A stretch of 64,000 bases of DNA from Yponomeuta sedellus (GCA_934045075.1 OW203729.1:6295816-6359815), one strand, 5' to 3'. Positions 22,483 to 36,770 are shown, counted from the first letter of the stretch. Numbers and translations: made by a program. The notes: generated by a model not told the origin, from the sequence alone.

Positions 22483-25400
22483 ACTAACTGCTTAAGTTAC
22501 TATGTTTCTATCAGGAATAACTTATCAAACTATCTAACCCGAGCAGGAGGAACCAGATCTTGAGCATCCTACTTATCTACCCTTAGTGCACTTAGCGGAA
22601 CGCCAGCGCACGGGTATCGATTCCGATCCACGTTACCCGCAGTATCGCTTACCATGGTAAGGGTCAGGAGCAATGTGAGAGCTTAGGTTTTCACGCTCGA
22701 ATGACCTAGATCGTTAGCTGTCGGCTATAGCGCGTCTTGGGCAGATATCTGTAATGGATAGGTAGTTTTTTAAAGCGACGGTGAAAGAGTCTAAAGAAAC
22801 CATGTACATCTGGATTTATTTAGTTGCTCTAGACTAACCACGAAAGACGAGCATATCTGGCAAACTGTCTTAGAACAATAGAACACTCAGCAATCCAGTT
22901 ACGTAACTAACCCTTTGTCAAGCATTCTCAGCTCAGACCGTAGACCACGGGCTAAACGTGACTTGCGCAAGGAAGCCTCCTAGATGCAACAACATCGTTA
23001 TATAGCTACTCCAAAGCCTTAGTTTGCATTTCCTTGAACTTTGGCATTTAATGCATTTCCTTGGAGTCAGTCACCTAGAAGGCAGGGTGTGCAACTATCG
23101 AGGTCTAATTATATCATTCGACACCACGCTGTCCGCCGCATACCTAGCGTTCTTGCACAATGCTGGAACGCTTTATTTGTAGTTCGTCGCCGAGTTAGAC
23201 GGCTTTAGGAACTTCACTATTAATTCCTCAAAATAGAGAACATAATCCGTTTGCTTAGGCTTGCATTTCATAGAATCTTTACTATGGTCATTATTTTTGT
23301 AGTGTCTTCGTTATAAAAGGCCCGTTGTGGCAATTTCCTTTTAACAGAGTGCTGCAATAAACCAAGACGGGGACAAATCGCTAGATTATCTTGGCCTACC
23401 GGGTGGGCTTTTAGTAAACCAAACACATATAAAATATGAAAACATGTCGGCCAGCGGATGCCGTGAGGATTTCAGGCGACCGATATTTCATTTCGGAATA
23501 TTTGGATTGGACTTAAAAAGTAGGTGTTTAAATTTTTATAAGGCGCCCTCTGCGGAGCATTTCCGCATACCGCGTTCCTTTCAAATCTCTTAAGTCGAAG
23601 AAGTAATCATAATTTACAATTCGTGTTGATTTATCTTCAAATCGTGCCGATACGACCGGACGTGACTTGTTATTTATATATCAAGTTGAATAAACTGCTC
23701 ACATGTAATTTCAATGTTTTATCACCGGATGGTTAATATAATTTCGGCAGCTCATCTTTACTTGCTAATCTTACTATGGTAGCCGTTGTCCAACGCAAAT
23801 GGCGGGTGCATCTTTCAATTTGAGGTCAGCGAGTTGAATACCTAGTTTAGTATGATTTGGTAGCGCGTGGAAGAGAATAATTGGCCGACACACCAAGGCA
23901 GGAGTGAAGGCCGAGCTCCCAGGCCAATAGCAGTAGATAACAACCTTAACAGCCGACTTCCGTCGTCGCTAACCGTCACTAGTATCCTATACTTAGACCA
24001 GTCACTAGACCACACGCGATCTATTAATTTCATCCGAACTATATGAGCGATTTATTTTAGATCGTTCGAATAAATTTGTCATTTATCAACTGTAGTAAAG
24101 TGATTTCTTCGTCCTATGATTAACATGAAAACACACACATGTAATTACCCATTATACCTTCTTCTTCTTCAGGCTATATTAGTCCACTGCTGGACATAGC
24201 CCTCCCCCAATGAGCGCCACTATAACAATGCTAAGGAAGTTTGGGTAAAACATTCTTGTGTAATGTACAATTGTACATCGCTACTCTTTAAATTCCTAAT
24301 CATAGTTATACCCTGTAAAAACATAACAGTTTTTACTGTAATGTTTTTGCTCCGATTACACACCGGTGACTGACCCTTCAAATACGAAGGTTGATTTGGG
24401 TAGATACTTTGTAAACACGCCGTCAACTGGTTTATTCAATGTGCTTTAGTTCTAGAGTTCTGGTTTGTCGTTCGAGCGGGAATAGAACTTCAAACACAGT
24501 TACCAATTTAGCGAGCGCTATTCTACATTTGATGCCATCGTCGATACACCGGGTTTATAGGTTCCACAAAATCAACAAAACCAGGGTTCATTGAATTGTT
24601 TCCATAATGTTGTGACTGGGAACGGGCCCTGCGATAGTAATACCAACAAAATAATGCCAGCTGTGTCAAGAGCGCTTTGGTAACCCCTATCTCAATACAC
24701 ACGATTCTTCTCTAACTTTTCTAGCGGACATGGGACTGAATAGACTCTTTGAGTTATTTATGATCTTTCTTTATGTAGTAACAAAAATGTATGCTGCACA
24801 CGACACAACTCTGATTGTTTTAAATTTTTCTTAAGAGAACAGTACATTTCTGTTTTAGGAAAAAAAGACATAGTTAATGAGCTACCTTGACAACAGAATA
24901 TATTCAAAAGACTTCATCATATTTTCACGTATGTCGATTACACAATAATTTAAATTTATGTCCAACATGACTCACTATTTTTCCTGTTTCACCGATATTG
25001 AGCTGTGTATTTAGGTAGTGAGTACAATTATGGTCGGTCCCCTTCCTTTCATAAGAGGTTGTTGCACTTGGTTTGTTTTGCATCGTCTGGCTGTAGACAT
25101 TGTCTGCATGCTGATTCTTGTATTACTCCTCTATTTTTGAAGACATTTGCTCTTTCAAGCTAATAAAAATGTCTGCAGAGCTAATATGCAGGATGGAGTT
25201 GTGGAATTACCCGTATAGTCTCGCCTATTCAGAGCTTTTTCGTTTGTTTTTTCGAAACTACTTTGTTTTCCTGCAATTGTCGCGTCCGTCTTAGGTTTTG
25301 GAAGATAATACTTAATATTCCTCCTCACATACATTTCTTTGTTAGTTAATGGAGTTCTCAGCTGTAACAACGGCTATTAGCGTTCAAGTACTGGAGTTAT

Positions 25401-26614
25401 TTGGCGGTGCATTATATTTCGAGTAAGAGTCACGCGCGTCATTTGGTGTAAATTGCTAAATTGCCGCCAGTCACCTTGGCTCATTAGGTATTACGTCACG
25501 GAACTCTGAAACGACGCACACGGGCGAATTGGCTGCATTCGGCTGATATGCATAATCGAAACAAAAAACTCTATATTATTGTGCTTTTAAGCGGTCTAAC
25601 TGAACGTCATCAGAACCAATAGCCAGACTGAGGTCGCTAAACTGCCAGCAACATCCGGGAAAGCGACGGAGAAACGAATTAATCTGCATCCGTCACCGTA
25701 TCACTTACATTATGTTGCATCGATTTAAAAAGAACAATAGGGCCAAATTACGCTTTATCGATAGACGATCGCAATTATGGTGATTTATTTTCGACTCAGT
25801 AAATGAAGGAGTTTAGAAGCCGTAGATTGGAATAAAAGTGATTCAAATCGCAGTTCCCCGTTGGTCTTTTCCTTTTGCAGGCAAGTTTCTATACCAAATA
25901 TAGCTTTTATTGATGACCATCTACTCAAACCAAATGTAGCGCATCATAAATCTCTTTTGATGGACGACAACGGCCTGGGCTTTTGTTGGCAATCGAGGCG
26001 TGACTAAATAAATATCCCCAAGAGAGAGGTTGAAAGTTTAATACAAAAGGTCGCGTAACAATAACCTATATCGAGGTGGGGTTAGCCTTCGAGTGCCTAT
26101 GGCGCCACGACAATCCGTCGCCTGCCGAAATGCCGAATTGGGACCTGAAGGGTACTCTTAAATAGATAGACAACAAATCATTAGAATGTCAATCTTGAAC
26201 CATGTTTGTTAGAGCACAGCACAACTGTAACCTGTTATTTTCTCTCTTAAAAGTTTCAATCCAGAATGCTTCTGATTCTCTAGCATTAAAGATCGAGACG
26301 TATCATCATCGGATAAAGCGTTGCACTGAACTGTTGGAATCGTTGTAAATCTGGACATAATGAAGTTATTGAAAGTCAAGTACTTTTGTTGGGATAATTG
26401 ACTTCGTAGTCTCAAAAATTCTAGAATATAAAAGAGGGTTCAACCAAAAGCCACCTACAATTAATAGGTCAACATGGAAAAACAAAACAAAGGCACTATT
26501 TTTAAAGCCGCTCTTTCTCAATACAATGCAAACAAGGACACCCACTGACAGGCATTACGTAACAAAAAATCCTAGCTTTTTCAACCACGACGACGAATAT
26601 AAAGAAGAAATTAA
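22483..26614. other. No recognised gene
   Basis: AT-rich DNA with no supportable exon. A reverse RTE 3' end lies at 24160-24212 (listed separately). An imperfect hairpin around 24310-24350 (aaaaacataacagt / actgtaatgttttt) was noted. GC-richer pieces near 25420-25560 and 25620-25720 show nothing diagnostic. Confidence 0.35.
24160..24212 (-). mobile_element. RTE-type 3' terminus
   Basis: (CTT)n followed by aggctatattagtccactgc and tggacatagccctccc is the reverse complement of the usual RTE 3' end with a GAA-type tail. A sister fragment lies at 37555-37582. Confidence 0.6.
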
Positions 26615-26869
26615 ATTGATCAAAGTTGGAACACCTGTAGACAAGGGAAACATTTCCGCGTTGAAACTAAACATCCCACTGCTTCGGCTGTTAACTGGCG
26701 CCCGTTTACGATCCTCGCCAGCTCAGACGAGGAAACGTATGACCTGTTAAACAGCCGCCTCGGACAGCTCTTATTTCGTTCGACAGAAATGCGGGAATTG
26801 ATCAAACAGCCAATGGGAGAGCCTATATTCGACGTCGAACCTTGTGGAATACAAGAAGAACAGAAATAG
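26615..26869 (+). pseudogene. Unidentified open segment ending in TAG before a donor-like site
   Basis: An open frame of about 84 codons (including VNWRPFTILASSDEETYDLL and PMGEPIFDVEPCG) ends at TAG 26867-26869, immediately followed by gtaagtac. Upstream, a related-looking frame starting MEKQNKGTIFKAALSQYNA at 26474 is broken by stops and needs a frame change. The composition is protein-like but I do not recognise it. A decayed gene or retro-copy is possible. Confidence 0.25.
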
Positions 26870-28127
26870 GTAAGTACCCGTCTACAAAGATTCGAGAAAC
26901 AGTTTAGAAAGTTTATCCTATTTTATAGGCGATTGGTTAAGTCACATTTGGCTACGGATGTTCTCTAATACCACGTATGTACCTCTGAAAAAAAAAACAT
27001 TGAAAGTTAAAACTAAGCAGAAGAAGTTCTCACTCTCAGCGAAAATTCTGTTGATGTCACTACAAAATTTTTGCTGCACGTGTGGAAAAGGTCTAAATAA
27101 TTCAAATTTAAACTGTTAAAACACCAGACAGCCGTTAAACTTACTTAATAACGACGCATGTGGTCTGAGGAGAAATAAATGACTATTCTGATGTCTGAGT
27201 TAGGTTTAAATTATGTGGCATTGCATGTCTTGGACGAAAAAATGTAACGGTCTGTGCCAACGTCTTGGAATGAAAGGCAAAAAATGGACCGCGTAAGGTC
27301 ACAGTTTTGGATGGTATAGAAGTTGAAACGCTCTGTTGTAGGAAAGGTTGAAGGTGAATCGACGATTCATACAAAAGTTTATGAAAGCATTGCCGATACG
27401 CCGACGTCGTCACTAATACAAGACTATAACAATGATAAATTTTATCGGCAAACTTCCACAGAGTAAATAGACTTGAGTGGCAAACAAGTGGGAAGTTAGT
27501 ATAATAAGCGAAACCGCTTGGAAATCTAGGGAGACGCCTCGACAAATATAAGCTAGACATTGCGGCGACACCGTTTGTGGAGCTACATGACTACAGCATG
27601 GCTTCAAAGGAAAATAGGACACGCGAAACATCTACGTAGAGCACTTACCATTAACACAGAATCTTGTCGAGAAGAAACGCACTGGAAACCCACACCCTAC
27701 ACGTGGCGCAACGCTTTTGAAATCTAACCTAGCCCTGTTTTCCGTCCGAATTATCTAACAGGCAATTAATATCGCAATTGTAAATTACAAACCAATATTT
27801 TGTAGCTCTAACAAAATAAACTAATTCAAGTCGAGCCACGTAAATAAGTTCCAAAGATTTCAAGGAAAACAAACTCAATTTTAGTTTAGTGTTTTGCATC
27901 ACCGCGGCATGGCATCATAAGTCATTCGCGTGGATTAGTTGCGGAAGACAAATTATCATTAGGCTTATGCAAACTTCGTTCGAAATGTGCCCCAAAAGTT
28001 TCAAATTATTGATCTCGAATTCTGATTATGTCATTGCTATCCGGAATCAGGAAAGAATGCTTTGTAATCATTGAGAGCTTGATCATCCATAAATTGTAAA
28101 AAAACGGTAAACGATATTTCTTAATTG

Positions 28128-28348
28128 TATTTTAATTACCTATTCATGTTTCACTACAGTTTATAGATACCTCAAACTTAAAACTTAAAGCAACTTAAAG
28201 TTAAGACAGTTGAATTGGGTTACAGTAAGAAGTTCATAATGTATTTGAATTACCTATTCAGGTTTCACTGCAGTTTATAGTAAGTATAGATACCTCGAAC
28301 TTAAAACTTAAGGCAATTGAATTGGGTTACAGTAAAAAGTTCATAATG
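28128..28348. repeat. Tandem duplication, unit about 110 bp
   Basis: Units 28128-28241 and 28242-28348 share aattacctattca, gtttcact.cagtttatag, tagatacct, gaattgggttacagta and agttcataatg. Both have small internal indels. Confidence 0.8.
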
Positions 28349-28539
28349 TAGGAGTATCTTGTAAGATCTCTATTTCATTTAAGAAATGTTCGGGTTTACT
28401 TTTACCCTTTCCCAAAATCCATTTACTTCTCGATAAATTCAGCATTACCTACCTCTAAATAGTGAATTTATCGTAAAGTAAACAAAAATCTTTGCAACGC
28501 AAATACTTCTAATTTTTAAACCACAAACTACCTATGATG

Positions 28540-28610
28540 TGCAACAGCAAGGTCGTTGCTCCAAAAGCGTGTAACGGGTTCGATGCCCGGCTGGTAATGC
28601 TGACTCGGGC
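28540..28610 (+). mobile_element. Possible tRNA-derived SINE head
   Basis: gggttcgatgcccggct resembles a tRNA TPsiC arm or B box, with gtcgttgctccaaaagcgtg upstream. The rest of a tRNA fold is not evident. Confidence 0.3.
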
Positions 28611-29711
28611 TTAGCTCACCAACAACGGCTAGTCACTTTAGGGTTACGCGGGAACTTCCGATGGCAACAGAGACTAGGGGCCTAATTACGCGCACCAAAT
28701 CCTGTCGGAATCCTGTCGTTTGCGACAGCAATTTGTATGAAATTTGAAGGTTAGACGATTGGAATCGTTCATGATTTAGTGCGCATAATAAAGGTATCGG
28801 TCTGATGAAGCGGTAAACTGCCTGATGAGTGGCAACTCACCAACAATGATGGGAAGATTTATATGTACGAGGAAAGAAGCTGTGAAAACCCAATCCCACC
28901 ACAGTGGGATTTTTATTGGGTGGTATAGATACTTAGTTAATTAGGGATGCAAAGTTTTTTTTTGTGATCGGATTTTATTTTATATTCTGATAGTAGACGT
29001 AATTTTAAGAAACTAATTTAATTTTTTTCGTGTTTAATCGAGTTTATCATTGTTATTTAATTAAAATGAATATTATTCGGCGTGACGTCATATGTTACTC
29101 TGTGTGTAGGTAGAGCTCGCGACTGGATTTGTCTGTGGTTTAGTGTGACATGTGAATGACATCGATGTGTTTGACAGATGAAGTTGACAGGCCATTGGTA
29201 GTTTTTCCACAGAATAACTACTACCACAGACGATTTAACATGTGACGTCATCATAGAGGTCCTCAGAGGCCATATGAAGGGCATTTAAATATTATTATTT
29301 ACTCAAAATAAGGCTCATCTTTTATGATAAAAATCTCTTACATTAAAAATATTGTAGTTTGGATGCTAACCTCGAAATGGTTTTCGATTCAGGCAGTTCA
29401 CTTTTTTTTTGCATCCCGATAAGTTATTTCAGTAACTCTTACTTTACTTCCTTTAAAGTAACATTTTTTTTACTAACCTCCTACTGGGAAAACCTGAATT
29501 AGTTACCAGATCGCGAGAGAATATTGGTGAGGAATATGAACTGTTTTAACTGCGGAACCCATTTTGACAAGAACACTATCAACACGTGACGATGACGCGT
29601 CAAAGGAAATATAAAATATGGATAACTGACAGCAAAGGAACGACGATAAAAATGTAAAGGAAACAAAATATTTAATCCTTGAGCTCTTAGCAACGTAAAG
29701 AAAAAAAAAAC

Positions 29712-30135
29712 ACGGCCAAGTGCGTGTCGGGTCACGCGCAGTGTAGGGTTCCGTACAAGAAAGGGTTTCGCAATCAACTAATAACTTCATGAAAATAATG
29801 TCCAAAAAATTTGCAAGAAAGCTTAGTTTTATAGGTTAGTCGCGGTGGGCACGCGTGGTAATTAAGCCCATATTCTCTCTCTCTGAGTGAAGGTCTGTGC
29901 CCTAAAGTGGGACGTTTATAGGCTACATAAAAAGTTGGTCGACTACTACATTTACGTGAATTTTTTCACGGTTTCCCAAACAACCGTTTATCCGGGAGAC
30001 CACGACACTTTACTCTAAGAAAATTTGCCCTTTTAAGCTCAGTATTTCGCAATCGGATCCATAAATCGAAAAACGGTTTTCCTATGCCTACAATATTTTA
30101 ACAACCAATCCCTATTAAAAAATCCCTAAAATAAA
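29712..30135. mobile_element. Common lepidopteran repeat (GGCCAAGTGCGTGTCGGG), interrupted by a SINE
   Basis: cggccaagtgcgtgtcggg, cacgcgcagtgtagggttcc recur at 55405-55450 and, reversed, at 47310-47365. AT-rich internal sequence at 29990-30135 continues after an inserted SINE at 29830-29940. The family class is not certain. Confidence 0.5.
29830..29940. mobile_element. SINE fragment nested in the preceding repeat
   Basis: gtcgcggtgggcacgcgtgg, taattaagcccatattctct, gaaggtctgtgccct and gggacgtttataggctacat are the same family as at 11880 and 13540. Confidence 0.6.
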
Positions 30136-30928
30136 TTAGGTGATGTAAAGACACCTTAAAAAAATATTGACTAGCTACTGAACCATTAAAAGTAAGCAAA
30201 AGAATGTTCAGCACCCTTGGCGTACGACAATACGACGTGCCCAAATGAGGAAGTTTACAAGATTGATTATTTTACACCCCTAAAACCAAAATTTACTTTA
30301 GTATCTGACATTAATGACAACTTGATCGTACAACCCGTGTCAGAGAAAAGGAATCACAGACTCACAAAGTGACCCGAAATGGTTCTGGTTTCTTTCCTTT
30401 TCCGAGGTACGGAACCACTTAAAATAAAAACATGCCAGACGAGAAACCTAAGTCCTAAGCGACAGAGCCAAACAAAGTAGAAAATCGTGCGAGACAAGAC
30501 AACGCGCCTGAAAATAGTTATTATCGGTAGATTCCGTAAATCTTGCTATCGCAGAACTTTCGCCTTCGGACCGGTCCGCGGCGCCGACACAAAACCCATT
30601 GGCAAATAACAGGATCCGCCGAGGAAAATATTAAGTAGGAGTCTGCATTTTGATACCTTACGTAGCCAACATGTAAATAGCGGAAATTAGGACAAACTTG
30701 CCATTTCCAGATGCGGACTTGCAAAACTAAAACACTTCCTTTTATTACACAATGCTCATTAATTTATTGCATTCCACAAGTATACACAAATGACATTTAA
30801 AACAAAAAAAATGCATCTGTGTGAACCCTGTAAGGCACGCAACATTATAAATTAGTTGAAGAATTATCAAATATTATTATAAATAAATATTATTTTTATA
30901 CACACGTTCGTTATCGTTATCAACCCTT

Positions 30929-31021
30929 GTATGTCCCCACTGCTGGGGCACGGGTCTCTTCCTGCATCGCAGGAAGGTTAAGCCATACTCCACCACGGGG
31001 GCCTAGTCCGGGTTGGTGGAT
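30929..31021 (-). mobile_element. SINE fragment, (TGA)n-tailed family, reversed
   Basis: ccccactgctggggcacggg, tcttcctgcatcgcaggaag and ccacgggggcctagtccggg are close to the consensus. A shorter reverse copy lies at 239. Confidence 0.7.
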
Positions 31022-34000
31022 TTTTATACACACGCTTCTTAATAATTCTGATACAATTTGCAAATGAACAAATTAAAATTCAATTCCTAGCAGCGCTACA
31101 TTTCGGGATTGGAACCCACGGCGTTTAATATGAGGTTACATGAGATTTATGTTATACGGCGTGTTTTTCTTCATAGCTAGCCAATTGTTCTTTCTCCCAA
31201 CATTATGTGGAGCAAGATTTGCCGATTGCATGTGTTACATAGATCGTATTTTATGAGTACTTACATTATTCGTAGACGATAGCGTTACGGTTCTGTAACA
31301 AAACAAAAGGTCTTTATTACTATACGCGTTTAATTAGACGGCGATCGCGTGTTGATCGAATTGCGAATTTAATATGTTGACCTAATCGGGGAAATGTATG
31401 TAGTGTTTTTATTCAAGCTTTTATAAAACTTTTTCTACGTAATTAATTGTTATAAACTAAGCCTAAACGAAACCTTTAAGTATACTTCTTTTAATTACGC
31501 CGGTTACTCAATTGTGAAATCAGTATCTACTTAGTAAAAACCTGATTAACTGGAAGATAATGCTTTTAGCATTAAGGTCGCATTTATAATTTTATTTTTA
31601 AAAGTAAAATAGAGATTTTTTTAAATAGCAATCCTCAATTCAAAAGCCGGCGGTAAGTAAAGAAACTTACCTCAGAAAAAAGACAGCAACCCAATCCTTG
31701 AATCGTCCCCAAAAATCACATTCACTGACGTCACAATTTTCTCGATAACGAGCGGACAAAGTCCTCGAAGAATCCGAAATTTCAAAGAGAAACTGGCAAG
31801 AAGAGTTTCTTTATAAGCGACTCTAGCACGCGTCCACTTCCTACGCGCGAGTGCGGTATACTGAAGCGGGGTGAAGTAAAGATAGCCTTGCATAATAAAG
31901 CACAATACTGTAGCTGGACTCACTGAGGATGAATCTCGTATACGAGCTAGGCATACCGGGCTGCAATGGCCAGATAAGGGATTCGGTTTTGGCACTCACC
32001 GCTATTGCGTGTGGCCGAAATACGCCTGTTTTGCTGAGTATCATGGGATATTCTTAAGTCAGTCGGTATGTAGTTCTGTACAACAAAATTTGTTTATAAA
32101 ACCCAACCAGATTACAAAAAGACATTCCGTTTGCTCCTCAAAAGGAATATACAACTTGATTGAATCGAGAACAGGTATCAATAGAAATAAATTACGAGTA
32201 AATAACCCACTTCGAAACAACCTCTGAAATGCGAAAAAATCAGATGTTCCATAATTCCGTAAAAAGGTAGAATTGTACACTAGAAAAAAACAACAATAAA
32301 ATACAAAATATAAACTTAAATACTAAAAAATGCTAGTATGGTTTGAAATTTTAGAGATTGTCATATAATGTTGATAAAAGCTTTTACTAGGACACCCCTA
32401 GTAAGCTCTACAGAACTCGGAACCGCGTTATACACCTCGACTCTAATGTTTAAAACTATTCTTAACTTTTAACACATTATTTAGTCAGTGGTATTGCAAA
32501 AACTAAAGCCTCGTGCACCACTATTTGGCAAGTTTCCCAAATTTCAACGACATGGGTACAAAGGAATCTGGTACAATGACCACACACGATAGCAAAAACA
32601 AATCTCTACATTTTGGTGGCATTCAAATTTGAGGATAGTACACCTGAACGATGGCACGTTCGATTAAATAAAGAGCCAAGCTTTTTACTCAAGTCTCAAA
32701 CACTTACCATATGAGCGGAGATTTCAGGGAAGAGCCTGAACAAATCAATACTGGCAGCAGCAAAGTAAAAGGAACAACCGGATAGCAAACTAATTTAGAC
32801 TCGGCATTTGACGAGGCTATCTAGATGGGCTGTCGGTCGGTCCATCCAGCCAGATATAAAGGCATTTACATGCCTCCATCGAATAGAGTAGTCGACGAAA
32901 TCAAATAAACAGAGCACGGCTGAGATTATTGATGACATGAGATGAAAACAAGGAAGTTAGATTTTACTCACACCTTTCTGTTTCGGCTAAGGAAATTGTC
33001 GAGTACTCGTATTTGATTTAGTATGCCTCATTGCCTAAAATCATTCATCTGCAGCAAATAGCCCATACTCCTCTGTGATAGAAATGGTCCTACAATGGGA
33101 CTATGTAGTTAAACCAATACACATTATGCCTGTAGCCACATTTCAGTCAATATGACTGAAATGTGGCCACAGCACATTTCAGTCAATATGGAGCTGTTTG
33201 TACGGACCATCTGGCGATTGATGTCTATATAAAGTAAGTAAAGGCAAGAATATGGAGCCGAAGGTTAACTTTATTACAGAGACTAGTATTTACGATTTAT
33301 TCCTTCCAGAAAATATAGGCAAAGCCTATTATGAACCTACGTAAAGAGAAACATCTTGTTGGTTAGATCAATTACATCATTAGCAACATAAAAAATATTC
33401 TAATGATGATTATTGCTAATAGGATAGAGTTATTTGGGTTGGTTTCTTATTAGCAGATTTGTTGAGCCTCGAATACTTCGATAAAGACAACCTTCCTTTC
33501 ATGCATGTAGGTACTCTCTCTGTTTGAGTCACAGAATAAAGTTTCAAATTATATTTTATTTGTGGACCTTAATTCTTCCAGTGATATAACAATCTAGATT
33601 GTCTCGAAGAGCTTTTATTGATAAGATCGACGATCATATACTACGAAGAACTAGATATAAAGTACCTTATTTCTGCAAATAGCACAAATCTATCTACCTA
33701 TATAACAAATCCACTATTTCTGAGCCACCATTTTCTGTTTTATTTTGCAGCCCAATCCCCAATCTAACAATTCGTTTTTCGCCACGAAGAAATATAACAG
33801 ACAAATTATTTTATTGTCCGTATTGGTTGACGTTTAATCACAATGAAGGCCGAAAATGATTGCGATGTTTGAAAAGGAAGTAAATACATTCTAAAAACAT
33901 TGATCACAGCGTGTAATATTCCGTTTGTTTAAAATAGACAGAGCTAATTATTTTCAATGCTGATGTTTAGTATTTTCTTATTCTTAAATAGTAAGGGCAA

Positions 34001-36554
34001 AAGATAACTTTATTTAAAGGAAATCGTAAGTCGGTCCGAAGGTACGTACGATGGTATGTACAAACATCCTAGGTACACTCCAAAGTCTCGAAGTTTTCGC
34101 TATGATTACATTTCATTACTAAGCTTGATTTATATTTGATTTGTTTCAGAAGAAATTCAGGGTAGATTCTTCTGCTACACTTTATTTGCACAGATTCAGT
34201 GTAATCTCGCTGTCAGAGTAGAAGACTCTGGAAGAGTGAAGAGTGAGGAACAATTAGGTAAGAATATTAATTCCGGGACATGGCTGCTCACATGACATAA
34301 TGTCCAAATTGTTCGATACCCGTGTGCTAAATAATACTAGAGCCAAAATGCACAACAAAGTGCAAGTGTGCGAACGATCGAGTGTCAGAATATATAAAAT
34401 CCTAAAAACATGAATGAATGAGTGCCAAAATGACAAATTTGTACAAAGCCAACACTTACAATGTATTATTTGTTATCATGGAGCTAAGCCGCGTTTTCAC
34501 GATCTTAGTAGACTCTGATCATTTTTTTCTAGAAAGATGCTACCCGTGTCGCGTACACTCTAAATGTAATTGTGTTTCGGCGAGTGTAAATAAATATACG
34601 AGGGTTGGAACAGCAGTCAGGCAGGCAGTATCCTCACTAGCACTGGCACGGCCCAACGATCCACATCTGCCTACAGCTATGAAGTCCATGGCATGATTTA
34701 CTAAGTGTTTCATTGCACCTCACCTCATACTCCTTATTACTGATGGCCACCGGCCTTCGGAAAATAAATATATTTTAGTAATATTTCAGCCATTGTAAGA
34801 TTCAGTTATTCAATCCACTAAATTCAAATGAATAGTGACTAAAATTTTGTAACATTTATATATTAATTTTATCTCTGATATAACTTTACATAAACACATT
34901 GTTTGAATTCTGACACGAGTATAATGTAACATAAATACAATGTGAACTTTTGTCATTTTGTCACTGCAACATTCTGACCATTAAACTTGATACATTTTGA
35001 CACTTACACATTCGAATATTTTAGACATTCCTCCACGTGAACAGCCATGACCCGGAACGAGAACATTTCTGATGTACACACCAGGAAAAACACTAACTGA
35101 AAATATTAACAATGCAATTAAGTTTCTACTTCATGCTGGCTAGGTATTATAGTTCAGTGAGGTTTTGGGTGACATTTTAAGCGGCTCCGTTATTATCTGA
35201 CCTGCTTGCGAGGCCTGCAACTCGGCGGTCTGAGGTCATCGCGTTTCAACGCGCCTTCGTTGCACTGGGCGCGGAGCCGTGACATGAAAGTACATTTTAT
35301 TATAGTATAGCCTACTACATATGCAGAGATCCTAAGCGATATCATATTAGTAGGATATGGTCTCGAATGGAATTGACTTGAGAAGAAAGTGTTGAAGTTC
35401 CTATTCTTATTCAGTCAATTCTATTTCTACATAAGTTAAAACACTCGCCTGAAAACGTTTTAATAAACATTAGCCCAACACGATAGAGGCGGATGGAAGA
35501 ATTATTTAAAGTTAATACGCAGAAAAGTGAAAAATAGAAATGAAACTCGGCAATAACAGCCGTGTAATATACAATAGGCAGTGAATCAAATTAACTCTCC
35601 CACTATATAATTAACAAGACAATGGGATATTGAATAAATAGTATTGCAATTATGTCGATATTTCATGGACGGAATTCCCACAGTAGACTCCGTAAGAAGG
35701 CAAGGAAAAACTGCATCACAAAATAATTACAACAGGAGGCTCGTTCTAGCCTCTATTTCACGCCAACAGACGAATATATCTACTGTAATTCATCTGACCG
35801 ACGCAGCTGATTGAAATAATGTAGATGGCAAAGTCTATTTTCAGTGGGTTCACAACTTCATAACTTCTTAGGTTTTCAAACATTTTGGTGGTCAAAACTG
35901 GCCGCTTTTGTGTGTGCTTAGAGAAGCTGCACTTCTGATATTATAATTTCGATGCAGTTAAAGCTACGCAAGCGAGCGTGTACCAAGATGGCACAGTTGA
36001 TTGTTCTCACGTTTCTGGTTCAATAAAATCGATGGTATTGTTAACTTCTACTGATGGGAAGAGGTGAAAGTGCATGTAACAGCTACACGTTTTATTATCA
36101 TTATGGTGTAGCCAGCGGGCGATATTAATAAAAGTGTTTGTGCAAAGGCTTACAAAAGATTTGTTGGACGCCTTGGAGAAAACGATGGTGGCGGCTCTGC
36201 GGGGATTCCGATATTGATTTCAGGTCAACAATATTTGAATTTATTGATTTAAATCCGGATTAACTTACTAGTTTTTTTGTTGTTGGAAGAGTCCGATTAG
36301 GTTTCGCTCAAATTCGCTTAGCTCAATCAGTGTGATTTTTACTAAAACTGAGCAATTAAAAACCAAAGGAACGGCCGGCAAAAATATGAAAGCCGAAATA
36401 TATGAAAGCAGCAGCAGTGACATTTCAGGACTGCAAAAAATCCCTTTTATTTTAATTTCAGCAAAGTCGGAAAGTGCGGCTATGTTCGGAGGTTGCTCAC
36501 ATCATAAATGAAACATTTTGCCAAACAGCTAGTGATTGATGTAAGATTAGCAAA
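31022..36554. other. No recognised gene
   Basis: AT-rich, without a convincing exon. GC-richer islands lie near 31700-31860 and 35195-35290; the latter includes tgacct and aggtca half-sites about 24 bp apart. A hairpin at 33136-33166 is listed separately. Confidence 0.35.
33136..33166. repeat. 14-bp hairpin with a third copy of its arm downstream
   Basis: ccacatttcagtca / ata / tgactgaaatgtgg is a perfect inverted repeat. The block cacatttcagtcaatatg appears again at 33174-33190. Confidence 0.7.
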
Positions 36555-36770
36555 CTGAAGTGGCAGTGAGATGGTCATATCTGTCGAAAAACTGATAGCC
36601 GAGAAGAGTTTCGCGGATGGAGGGAACGACCTGGCAAACTCAACTTAGGATACCCACCAGCTCGCTGAACCGACGATCTAGGCAGATTGCTGGAAGCGGC
36701 TGGATGGGGATAGCCGAGGACAGTAAGTAGCCTTAGTGGACACCCAGGTCCAGCAGTAGACGAACGCGGG
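36555..36770 (+). mobile_element. RTE-type LINE 3' coding end, decayed
   Basis: actgaagtggcagtgagatg, ttcgcggatggag, cccaccagctcgctgaaccg, acgatctaggcagattgctg, gaagcggctggatggggata and ggtccagcagtagac follow the order of RTE C-terminal coding sequence (KWQW.GH ... RPPARW.DDL ... AGSGWMG ... VQQ). Stops and indels interrupt it. Confidence 0.65.

Larger units (their letters stand above)
26870..30900. other. Mostly unassigned; repeat pieces listed separately
   Basis: No supportable gene. A 125-codon minus-strand ORF at 27560-27183 lacks protein-like features. 29055-29285 contains two gtgacgtcat-type motifs about 170 bp apart. Named repeats in this span are at 28128, 28540, 29712 and 29830. Confidence 0.35.

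Noticed and set aside
27183..27560. 125-codon minus-strand ORF
   Set aside because: No recognisable motif, low-complexity composition and no splice or initiation support.
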